From positions 186,001 to 250,000 of the forward strand of contig NZ_AZMV01000007.1 of NCBI RefSeq assembly GCF_000522505.1: a stretch of 64,000 bases of DNA, written 5' to 3'. Below the pieces are notes generated by a model. The model was not told where the DNA came from and did not search any database. It saw only the letters and a program-made list of their open reading frames with translations. The stretch comes from Bifidobacterium moukalabense DSM 27321 (lineage in GTDB: Bacteria > Actinomycetota > Actinomycetes > Actinomycetales > Bifidobacteriaceae). How positions within the stretch are numbered: the first letter of the stretch is position 1; every line of letters starts with the position of its first letter. Below are positions 51,764 through 61,142 of this stretch, in pieces. Position numbers and translations under genes: made by a program.

Positions 51764-52537
51764 TCAATCCTTTGCGACTGCGTCGGCCGTCGCCGCTTCT
51801 TCCGGCGGAGGGAACGACGGCGAAGCCGCCTGCGGGAGGGAATCCTCGGATTTCTGCCCTTTTGCGGCCCTCTTCTCTTCCCGCTCCATGCGTTTTTCCG
51901 CCTCACGTTGCGCCTTGTCCCCCTCAAAACGCAACTCCGGCTTGGCCTCCATGCGGCTCAGGCCGTACCAGGCGAGATTCACGATGTGCGCGGCCAGCTG
52001 CTCTTTGCTGAGTTTGCGCTGGTCGGCCCAATACTGGCAGGTATATACGGTCATGCCGATGAGCATCTGCGCATAATATGGCACGCCCTTGGCCGGCAGA
52101 TGCTGACGTTTGAACGATTCGGTGAGCAGGTCCTCCACGCGGACGCTGATGTCGCCGAGCAGCGAACTGAACGATCCGGCCGGATCGGTTTTCGGCGAAT
52201 CCCTGGTAAGCACGCGAAACCCTTCGGCGTTCTCCTCCACGTAGGTGAGCAGGGCCAGCGCGGCGCGTTCCACGATCTGACGGGGGTGCGCCTGCTGGTC
52301 GGACAGTGCGTTGACGAGCGTATCGGTGAGCGCACGCATCTCACGGTCCACCACCACGGCGTACAGGCCTTCCTTGCCGCCGAAATGCTCGTAGACGATG
52401 GGTTTCGACACTTTCGCGGTGGCGGCGATCTCTTCCACGCTCACCGCCTCGAATCCCTTCGATGCAAACAGCGATCGACCGATTTCGATGAGCTGCTCAC
52501 GCCTCTGATACGACGTCATCCTGGATGTACTGGCCAT
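51764..52537 (-). CDS. TetR-family transcriptional regulator
   Basis: 257 residues from ATG 52537 (MASTSRMTSYQRREQLIEIG). The frame stays open far upstream, antisense to ftsY, but that part is not coding. The HTH is classical: LFASKGFEAVSVEEIAATAK, VSKPIVYEHFGGKEGLYAVV. The ligand domain extends to about residue 195. The last 60 residues are unusual: a charged helix (RFEGDKAQREAEKRMEREEK) and a Pro/Ala tail. It is divergent from ftsY, and a 10+10 inverted repeat lies between them, the likely autoregulatory site. The metabolic signal is unknown. Confidence 0.9.
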   Translation of the reverse strand: MASTSRMTSYQRREQLIEIGRSLFASKGFEAVSVEEIAATAKVSKPIVYEHFGGKEGLYAVVVDREMRALTDTLVNALSDQQAHPRQIVERAALALLTYVEENAEGFRVLTRDSPKTDPAGSFSSLLGDISVRVEDLLTESFKRQHLPAKGVPYYAQMLIGMTVYTCQYWADQRKLSKEQLAAHIVNLAWYGLSRMEAKPELRFEGDKAQREAEKRMEREEKRAAKGQKSEDSLPQAASPSFPPPEEAATADAVAKD

Positions 52538-52576
52538 GCCGTCCAGTTTTTCACGCCCCGTGGATGAGCTTCGGAG

Positions 52577-52600
52577 TGTCCGATTCCGGAGAATCGGACA
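52577..52600. promoter_or_regulatory. TetR-type operator between tetR and ftsY
   Basis: TGTCCGATTC (52577-52586) and GAATCGGACA (52591-52600) are perfect inverted arms around CGGA. The site is 40 bases upstream of the TetR start and 49 upstream of ftsY, in the only shared regulatory space. Confidence 0.7.
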
Positions 52601-52648
52601 TGTGGGGATGGAGGGTGACGTGTCCGTTGCGGTTTTTAGGCTGGGACT

Positions 52649-53836
52649 ATGGATACCAATGTGATGATTGCGATTGTCGCCATAGTTGTGATTGCAGCGC
52701 TGTTGCTGATCGGCGGCTGGTGGTTCGGCAAATCGCGCAAGGATGCCGTAACCAAGTCCACTGAGGCCGCCAAGGCCAAGGCCGATGAGCGTCTCGCCCA
52801 GGAGGAGGCGGCCAATGCTCCCTCCGGCGAGCAGACGAAGACCGAGGCCGAGGTTCCCCCGGCGGCTCCGGTGCAGGAACCGGCACCCGCGCCGGCGGTG
52901 GAAGTCCCGGAGTCCGCAGGCTCGCGCATCCAGCGTCTCAAGGCCAAGCTGGCCAAGTCGGGCAACCCTTTCGGCAAGGTGCTGTTCAACATCCTCGCCA
53001 AAGACCATCTTTCCGAATCCGATTGGGAGGATGTCGAAGACACCCTGCTGCTCGCCGACGTCGGTGCCGAAGCCAGCGAACAGCTGGTCGAGGAACTGCG
53101 CAACGATGCCCGCATCAGCGGCCAGTCCGATCCCGCCGAAGTGCGCAAGGCCCTGAGGGACAAGCTGCTCAAACTGGTCGGCACCGATACGGACCGCCGT
53201 CTTAACGCCAATAAGGAAGGCGCGAACAAGCCGAGCGTCATCATCATGGTCGGCGTGAACGGCACCGGCAAGACCACCACCGCAGGCAAGCTGTCCCGCC
53301 TGTTCGTGGCCGACGGCAAGCGGGTCATGATGGGTGCCGCCGATACGTTCCGTGCGGCCGCCGCCGACCAGCTCGAAACCTGGGGCGCAAAGGTGGGCGT
53401 ACCGGTCGTACGTTCCGACAAGGACGGCGCAGACCCGGCGTCCGTCGCGTTCGAAGCCAGTGAACAAGCCAAGGAGGCGCATGCCGACGTGCTCATCATC
53501 GACACCGCCGGCCGTCTGCAGAACAAGGCGAACCTCATGGACGAGCTTGGCAAGATCCGCCGCGTGACCGAAAAGAACCTGCCTGTCGACGAGGTGCTGC
53601 TCGTGCTCGACGCCACCACCGGCCAGAACGGCATGGCCCAGGCGAAGGTGTTCGCGGAGGCGATCGGCATCACCGGCGTGGTGCTGTCCAAGCTTGACGG
53701 TTCCGCCAAGGGCGGCATCGTGATTTCCGTGCAGAAGGAGCTCGGTGTTCCCGTCAAGCTCGTCGGCCTGGGCGAAGGTCCGGATGACCTCGCTCCATTC
53801 GATCCGGAAGGCTTCGTCGACGGCATCCTCGCCTGA
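52649..53836 (+). CDS. ftsY: Signal recognition particle receptor FtsY
   Basis: 395 residues. An N-terminal membrane segment (MIAIVAIVVIAALLLIGGWW) as in actinobacterial FtsY, a Glu/Pro/Ala-rich acidic linker to about residue 90, then the N domain (RLKAKLAKSGNPFGKVLFNI) and the GTPase G domain. Motifs: G1 GVNGTGKTTT (202-211), ADTFRAAAADQLE, G3 IIDTAGRLQNK, G4 region SKLDGSAKGG and the closing GEGPDDLAPFDPEGFVDGIL. FtsY docks ribosome-SRP complexes at the membrane for insertion of membrane proteins. A terminator follows 19 bases after the stop. Confidence 0.97.
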   Translation: MDTNVMIAIVAIVVIAALLLIGGWWFGKSRKDAVTKSTEAAKAKADERLAQEEAANAPSGEQTKTEAEVPPAAPVQEPAPAPAVEVPESAGSRIQRLKAKLAKSGNPFGKVLFNILAKDHLSESDWEDVEDTLLLADVGAEASEQLVEELRNDARISGQSDPAEVRKALRDKLLKLVGTDTDRRLNANKEGANKPSVIIMVGVNGTGKTTTAGKLSRLFVADGKRVMMGAADTFRAAAADQLETWGAKVGVPVVRSDKDGADPASVAFEASEQAKEAHADVLIIDTAGRLQNKANLMDELGKIRRVTEKNLPVDEVLLVLDATTGQNGMAQAKVFAEAIGITGVVLSKLDGSAKGGIVISVQKELGVPVKLVGLGEGPDDLAPFDPEGFVDGILA

Positions 53837-53855
53837 CGGATCCGCGGATCGAATG

Positions 53856-53890
53856 CGGCCGGCCGTGCGTGAGGCATGGCCGGCCGTTTT
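53856..53890 (+). terminator. Rho-independent terminator of ftsY
   Basis: CGGCCGGCC (53856-53864) pairs with GGCCGGCCG (53878-53886), directly followed by TTTT (53887-53890). Confidence 0.85.
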
Positions 53891-53924
53891 GCATCCTACC
53901 GGGTTTCGTATCCCACCCGGGTTG

Positions 53925-55083
53925 CTATGCCTTCGCCGGCACGCGCCTGATGGTGAGCTTGAGCAGCAGCGGGGCGACCAGCGTGACCAGTGAAATGATG
54001 AAGATGATCGTCGAGTAGTACTCATTGCCGAGCACATGCTCGTTGAAGCCGATTTGCGCCGTGATCAGCGCCATCTCGCCGCGCGGCACCATGCCGGCGC
54101 CGATCATCACCGTCGATGCCGCGCCGAAACCGGCCATGCGTCCGCCCAGGCCGCAGCCGACGATCTTCGTCAGCACGCCGAGAATCGTCATGATCACAAT
54201 GAACACGATCATGCGTGAATCGTCGACGGCGGTCGTATTCAGGCCGATGCCCACAAAAAAAGACCGGCACGAACAATGTGTCGCCGACCGGCTCTATATA
54301 ACGGTCCGTCTCTTCGGCATAGTCGCTGTTGCTCACCGCGATGCCGGCGAAGAACGCGCCGACCGCGTAGCTCAGTCCGGCGAGATCGGAGGCCCACGCC
54401 ATCGCAAGGCAGATGATCACCGCCATCACCGCGATGCCGGACGGCGCCTTCAGCACTCCCGCAAGCGTCATCAGCGCCGGCGCGACCCATACGATCACCA
54501 CCACGGCGCCCACGAAGAACGCCACCTGCTTGATGATGATGAGTCCCAGATCGGCCACATTCACGCTGCCGGTGTTCACCAGCGTGCACATGACGGACAG
54601 CAGGATCACGCCGATCACATCGTCGGCCACGGCTGCGCCGAGAATCGACACGCCCTCCTTCGAATCGAGCAGTCCCGCCTCCTTCAGCACCGCCACCGAA
54701 ATCGATACGGATGTCGCGGAGAACACCACGCCGATGAACGCCGCCGGAATCGGCTCGAATCCGAACGCAAGGCTCACCCCGCCCATCACGACCACCGGGA
54801 ACACCACGCCCATGCATGCGATGATGATTGCCGCCTTCGAATACTTCTTGAGCAGTTGCAGATCGCAGCCGACACCGCCAAGAAACATCAGGATGATGAT
54901 GCCGAGATCGCTGAACAGCGAAATGTAGTCGCTTGAATGCAGCACGTTCAGCAGCGCCGGTCCGCAGATGATGCCGACAAGAATCTGGCCGATCACCTCC
55001 GGCAACTGCAACTTTCTGCAGATCAGCCCTGAACAGGTGGTCAATGCCAACATGGCGCATAACGAGATGATGAACGTCGCCAT
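53925..55083 (-). pseudogene. CPA2-type Na+/H+ antiporter gene broken by a homopolymer frameshift
   Basis: Start ATG 55083 with GGAG six bases upstream: MATFIISLCAMLALTTCSGL. The first frame encodes a normal CPA2 antiporter (PEVIGQILVGIICGPALLN; FSATSVSISVAVLKEAG; AVADDVIGVILLSV with the family's paired Asp) up to EPVGDTLFVPVFF. There a run of seven A (seven T on the coding strand, 54255-54261) shifts the frame. The continuation, GIGLNTTAVDDSRMIVFIVI to the stop at 53925, is intact in another frame, and six T would restore one 386-residue protein. Either the gene is recently inactivated, switched by slippage, or the base call is wrong. The truncated product would lack the last three or so helices. 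Confidence 0.85.
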
Positions 55084-55416
55084 ACTTTCTCCGTTCTTCC
55101 TTACGGTACGGCATTGTCTTGCGCAATGCCGCTTGCGGGTGCTCCGTCGGCGTCTATATTTCCGCAACGCACGTCGGTCATGCTGTAAAACGGGGGTCTG
55201 TCACGATGCTTCGGGATTCATGCATGCTCGTGCCCCCAATCCAGGTCACATTGTAGAAGAGTTCTGGTTTCGTGCGATTGCCGGTACGAAAAACGGATGA
55301 AACATTCGTTGCCACCATGATCCTGAAGGGTTGTTCAGGGTTGGTTTCCCGCCTTTTCCACGGTATGTTCCGCAGGGGGTGCTTCAACCGCAATCTGCTA
55401 GATTGCCGTATATGAC
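55084..55416. other. Divergent gap between antiporter and amt, left part
   Basis: Upstream of the minus-strand antiporter and of the nitrogen operon's regulatory site. No gene is supported; short minus-strand frames here lack ribosome binding sites and family resemblance. Confidence 0.4.
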
Positions 55417-55453
55417 GTTACGTCTCCGTAACACTTCGTAACGTTTTCAAAAC
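55417..55453 (+). promoter_or_regulatory. GlnR-like direct-repeat site upstream of amt-glnK-glnD
   Basis: GTTAC (55417), GTAAC (55428), GTAAC (55438) and AAAAC (55449) follow each other at 11, 10 and 11 bases. This is close to the actinobacterial GlnR pattern GTnAC-n6-GAAAC repeated twice. It lies about 90 bases upstream of the ammonium transporter gene. Whether this organism has GlnR cannot be seen here. Confidence 0.5.
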
Positions 55454-55540
55454 GAGGGCGGCGTTCCATACCGTTTTGTCAACCCCACACGATGGGGTCG
55501 GAAATTTTCGAACTAGGAAAGAAAAGAGAGGGAGGGTGAC

Positions 55541-57176
<1,636 letters not shown>

Positions 57177-57244
57177 CCCGTATCGGTTCGGATAGGCCGT
57201 ATTAAAGACCCCCGGGTTACGTTCTCGGGTTATCAATAAGACAG

Positions 57245-57276
57245 ATCCCCGTACGTGCTCCATGCCGTGCGGGGAT
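57245..57276 (+). terminator. Attenuator-like hairpin between glnK and glnD
   Basis: ATCCCCGTACG (57245-57255) pairs with CGTGCGGGGAT (57266-57276) with one G-T pair, followed by TCTCATTCC. It may lower glnD expression relative to amt and glnK. Confidence 0.6.
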
Positions 57277-57369
57277 TCTCATTCCTCCCACCCCTCTCTT
57301 CCATCCTTCCTTCCGATGGCGGGATGCCGCATGAGGCGAGACGGAGGGAGCGCATCAAAGGATCCCACG

Positions 57370-59196
57370 ATGACTTCTGCAGTCGATGGTCTCAAGCAGC
57401 GCTTCATGACCATGAGCCAGCCGGATGTCGACGGCGTATACCGCAATGGTGCGGCGAAACGCAAGGCCCGCACCGATCTGGCCATGACCTGCCTCAAACA
57501 GCTCTGGCAGGAGGCCCTCGACGCGGTCTCCTTCGAAGTGCCCTCCACCGGCATCGGCCTCGGTGCGGTCGGCTCGCTGGCCCGTGGTCAGGTCGGCCCG
57601 AGCTCGGACCTCGATCTGGTGGTCATCTATGAGCCGCATGCCCTGACCGACCAGCAGCTCAACGAGCTCGCCAACAAACTGTGGTACCCGATTTGGGATT
57701 CCGGACTCGACCTTGATCAGTCCGTTCGCACCCGCTCCCAGTGCGAGGCCGTCACCGACCATGACCTTCCTGCGGCCATGGGATGGCTTGACGTGGTGCC
57801 GATCGCAGGAGACACGCAGCTTATCGAAACCACGGCCACCTCCATTCTCGAGCGGTGGCGTAAGGCCGCCCGCAAACGCCTGCCGGAACTGCTCGGTTCC
57901 GCCAAGTCGCGCCTTGACGGATTCGGCCGCATGGCCTACATCAACCAGCCCGACATCAAGGAGGCCCGCGGCGGCCTGCGCGATTCGGTGCTGGTCGCCG
58001 CGCTTGCCGCCTCCTGGCTGGCCGATCGCCCGCACGGACGCTACGATGATGCCGTCGAACGCCTGCTCGACGTACGGGACTGCATTCATCTGGTCGCCAA
58101 CAAAGATACGAACATGCTGCTCTCGCCCTATCAGGCCAAGGTCTCCGCAATGCTTGGCCTTGCCGATCCGACGCTGCCGGACGGCGAACGTGAGGCCACA
58201 TCGATCGACGATTTGCAGACGCTGCTTGCCCGGGTCGGCCGGCAGATCGCGTTCTCCCTGGATTCCACCGCTTCGCGAGCCGAGCATTCACTTACCCACG
58301 AAAAGCCGAGATTCGCCTTTTTCCAAGTGTTCCAGCCGCGCAGCGGCGGCAGGCGCCAGGCGCCGACCTTCGATGTGATCGCCCCCGGCGTGGCCAAACA
58401 TGAGGAGGAGATCGTGCTGGCCCCCGGCGCCGATCCGGGAACCGACGCGAAGCTTGCGTTGCGCGTGGCCGTCGCATCCGCCGAGTTCGGTCTGCCGATC
58501 GCTCCGGGCACGTTGCAGAATCTCAGGAACTGCCCCATCCGCGACCGCGATTGGGATGAGGAATCCCGCAAGCTGTTCGTACGCCTGCTCGCCGCAGGCC
58601 CGGAACTGCTTAACGTGTGGGAGGAGATCGACTTCGTGGACATTCCGGGCCGTTGGATTCCCGAATGGCTGGGCGTGCGCAACCGCCCGAGCGCCTCGGC
58701 CGCGCACCGGTACACCATCGACCGCCATATGGTCGAGGTGACCACGCGCCTTGGCCGCGAAACCCCGGGCGGCAACCGGTATGACGACAGGCACTACACG
58801 GCTCTGCTGCTGGCCGGCATCCTGCATGACATCGGCAAACGCCCGGGTGTCACGAACCATGCGGCCGAAGGGGCGCGCCATGCCTCCACGGTGCTCAGGC
58901 GCATGGGCTTCGACCGTGACATCATCTGGTGGGTCACGTTGCTGGTGCGCGAGCATCTGACGCTCTCCGAATTCGCGACCGGGCAGAATCCCAACGATCC
59001 GACGGTCGGTGACGAGCTGGCCGCACGCATGGACCATGACCCGATGCTGCTTGACATGCTGTTCGATCTGACCCGCGCCGACGGCTCTTCGCTGGGCGCC
59101 ACTTCGGGCGAGACCATTTCCAAGCAGTATGGCTGGAGCAAGTGGCGCGAATCCCTCGTGCGCAACATGTACAACGCCACCCGCTACCACATGTGA
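57370..59196 (+). CDS. glnD: PII uridylyltransferase GlnD, short form without ACT domains
   Basis: 608 residues from ATG 57370 (AAAGGA eight bases upstream; the in-frame start at 57262 would translate the hairpin). The nucleotidyltransferase motif is GSLARGQVGPSSDLDLVVIY (G68-S69, D80 and D82). A helical GlnD domain follows with KEARGGLRDSVLVAAL, then the HD hydrolase domain with HDIGK (H486-D487) and REHLTLSEFAT. E. coli GlnD is about 890 residues and ends with two ACT domains that sense glutamine; here the protein stops soon after the HD domain. It should add and remove UMP on PII Tyr 51. How glutamine is sensed without ACT domains is unclear. Confidence 0.93.
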   Translation: MTSAVDGLKQRFMTMSQPDVDGVYRNGAAKRKARTDLAMTCLKQLWQEALDAVSFEVPSTGIGLGAVGSLARGQVGPSSDLDLVVIYEPHALTDQQLNELANKLWYPIWDSGLDLDQSVRTRSQCEAVTDHDLPAAMGWLDVVPIAGDTQLIETTATSILERWRKAARKRLPELLGSAKSRLDGFGRMAYINQPDIKEARGGLRDSVLVAALAASWLADRPHGRYDDAVERLLDVRDCIHLVANKDTNMLLSPYQAKVSAMLGLADPTLPDGEREATSIDDLQTLLARVGRQIAFSLDSTASRAEHSLTHEKPRFAFFQVFQPRSGGRRQAPTFDVIAPGVAKHEEEIVLAPGADPGTDAKLALRVAVASAEFGLPIAPGTLQNLRNCPIRDRDWDEESRKLFVRLLAAGPELLNVWEEIDFVDIPGRWIPEWLGVRNRPSASAAHRYTIDRHMVEVTTRLGRETPGGNRYDDRHYTALLLAGILHDIGKRPGVTNHAAEGARHASTVLRRMGFDRDIIWWVTLLVREHLTLSEFATGQNPNDPTVGDELAARMDHDPMLLDMLFDLTRADGSSLGATSGETISKQYGWSKWRESLVRNMYNATRYHM

Positions 59197-59306
59197 GCCG
59201 GCATCCCCTCGTGCCCTGCGCCTCGAGTCCCTATGTTCCAGGCCTCGCGCCTCATGCCCCATACCTCACACGAACGGTGTGCGGTTTCACCGCCGATTCA
59301 CCACAA

Positions 59307-59492
59307 TGTGGGGAACATAGCACCTTCCGTTCACTTCGGCAAATCGGCCACCGGACACCCTACCTAAATCCAGTGGATTGTCCCCAAGTTGTCCACCCAG
59401 TTATCCCCATGTTGTGGAAAATCATATTGCTTGTCCACATAGTTATCCCCAAAATGTGCATAACTCGATGTTTTTCGCATTCGTTATCCACA
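59307..59492. promoter_or_regulatory. Cluster of DnaA-box-like sequences upstream of dnaB
   Basis: Forward boxes: TTATCCACA (59484, perfect), TTATCCCCA (59401 and 59443), TTGTCCACA (59431), TTGTCCCCA (59378), TTGTCCACC (59389). Reverse boxes: TGTGGGGAA (59307), TGTGGAAAA (59413), TGTGCATAA (59454). Nine near-consensus nonamers lie within 190 bases of an otherwise gene-free 499-base gap between glnD and dnaB. No AT-rich 13-mer unwinding element or dnaA gene is seen. Confidence 0.75.
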
Positions 59493-59640
59493 ACACCCCT
59501 TACCTAGCGTGTCGCGGACCCGGCAGGCAGGGTGGCAAGGAACACGAAAGCAGATGCCGTCCGCACGCAATCGAACATGGGGAGATTCGGACGCAATCCA
59601 TCCACACCATTGTTCGTGACCATACACAAGTATTATGGTG

Positions 59641-59669
59641 TTCTTCGGCATCGAAACGATGTCGAAGAA
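59641..59669 (+). promoter_or_regulatory. 13-bp hairpin in the dnaB leader
   Basis: TTCTTCGGCATCG (59641-59653) pairs with CGATGTCGAAGAA (59657-59669) around AAA, with one G-T pair. It ends 26 bases before the dnaB start. It may be an operator or a leader RNA stem; no T run follows. Confidence 0.6.
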
Positions 59670-59695
59670 CATATGGATAATTGCGGTTGGTGAGT

Positions 59696-61141
59696 ATGGC
59701 AGAAGAGACTACTTGGAGCGGCGCCCCTGCACAGGGCCGGCGAAACGGCGGATTCACGCCGAACAGGGGCAATGGCTTCAACGGCGGCAATGCCGTACGC
59801 GACATGATCTTCGACCGCATACCGCCGCACGACGATGACGCGGAGATGGCCGTGCTCGGCGGCATGCTCATGAGCAAGGACGCCATCGGCGAAGTGTCGC
59901 AGACCATCGACGTCACCGATTTCTACCAGCCGCGCAACCAGACCGTCTACGAGGCGATCATCAAACTGTTCGCCGCCTCGCAGCCCGTCGATGCCGTGCT
60001 CGTAGCCAACCAGCTGCTCAAGGACGGCGACCTCGAAAAAGTGGGGGGAAGCGACTACCTGCACAGCCTCGTCGCCTCCGTGCCGACCGCCGCGAACGCG
60101 ACGTTCTATGCCGACATCATCCACCAGCGCGCCATCCTGCGCAATGTGATCGCGGCCGGTACTAAGATCGCGCAGCTCGGCTATACCGCGGAGGGGTCGC
60201 AGGCGGAAGACGTCGTCAATCTGGCGCAAGCCGAAGTCTATGAGATGTCCACGGGCAAGGTGAGGCAGGATTACGCGGCCATCGGCCCGGTGATCGGCGA
60301 TACCCTCGACCAGATCGAACGTCTGCAGAACGGTGAGGTCTCGCGCGGCGTGCCGACGGGCTTCCGCGACATCGATGACGTGACGCAGGGCCTGCAGCCG
60401 GGCCAGATGATCGTCGTGGCGGGCCGTCCGGCCATGGGCAAGTCCACGCTCGGCGTCGACTTTGCGCGCGCGGCGGCACTGCACCACGGCATGACCACCG
60501 TCATCTTCAGCTTGGAAATGAGCAAGACCGAACTGGCGCAACGCATCATCGCCGCCGAAGCGAACATCCCGCTGGCCGCCATGCGCCGCGCCGACGACAT
60601 CACGCCGGAACGGTGGAACATGCTCAACAATCTGCAGGACGCCCTGCAGAACGCGCCGCTGTTCATCGACGACAGCCCGAACATGAGCCTGATGGAGATC
60701 CGCGCGAAATGCCGCCGCCTCAAGCAGACGAACGATCTGAAGCTCGTCGTGATCGACTACCTGCAGCTCATGACCTCCGGCAAGGCCGTGGAAAGCCGAC
60801 AGCAGGAGGTGTCGGACTTCTCCCGTGCGTTGAAGCTGCTCGCCAAGGAGCTCGAAGTGCCGGTGGTGGCGCTCAGCCAGCTGAACCGTGGCCCGGAAAT
60901 GCGCAACGACAAGAAACCGCAGCTGTCCGACCTGCGCGAATCCGGCTCCATCGAACAGGATGCCGACGTGGTGTTCCTGGTGCACCGGCCGGACTTCTAC
61001 GACAAGGAGGACCGCCCGGGCGAGGCCGACATCATCATGGCGAAGCACCGTAACGGCCCGACCGACACGTTCCACCTGGCGTTCCTTGGCGCATATTCGA
61101 GGTTCAAGGACATGCCGCAGGACTATCAGCAGGAGGTGTGA
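59696..61141 (+). CDS. dnaB: Replicative DNA helicase DnaB
   Basis: 481 residues from ATG 59696 (a TTG 15 bases upstream is possible; the ribosome site is weak). The N-terminal domain begins IPPHDDDAEMAVLGGMLMSK. The RecA-like helicase part has Walker A GRPAMGKST (243-251), VIFSLEMSKTELAQRIIAAE, Walker B LKLVVIDYLQLM, VVALSQLNRGPEMR and the Arg-finger region KHRNGPTDTFHLAFLGAYSR. No intein is present. The hexamer unwinds DNA ahead of the replication fork. The murT gene follows after one base, so they share a transcript. Confidence 0.97.
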   Translation: MAEETTWSGAPAQGRRNGGFTPNRGNGFNGGNAVRDMIFDRIPPHDDDAEMAVLGGMLMSKDAIGEVSQTIDVTDFYQPRNQTVYEAIIKLFAASQPVDAVLVANQLLKDGDLEKVGGSDYLHSLVASVPTAANATFYADIIHQRAILRNVIAAGTKIAQLGYTAEGSQAEDVVNLAQAEVYEMSTGKVRQDYAAIGPVIGDTLDQIERLQNGEVSRGVPTGFRDIDDVTQGLQPGQMIVVAGRPAMGKSTLGVDFARAAALHHGMTTVIFSLEMSKTELAQRIIAAEANIPLAAMRRADDITPERWNMLNNLQDALQNAPLFIDDSPNMSLMEIRAKCRRLKQTNDLKLVVIDYLQLMTSGKAVESRQQEVSDFSRALKLLAKELEVPVVALSQLNRGPEMRNDKKPQLSDLRESGSIEQDADVVFLVHRPDFYDKEDRPGEADIIMAKHRNGPTDTFHLAFLGAYSRFKDMPQDYQQEV

Positions 61142-61142
61142 T

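Noticed and set aside
59197-59695. Chromosomal origin oriC
   Set aside because: DnaA boxes are present but there is no AT-rich unwinding region, and dnaA/dnaN/rpmH are not in the window; reported as a DnaA-box cluster only.
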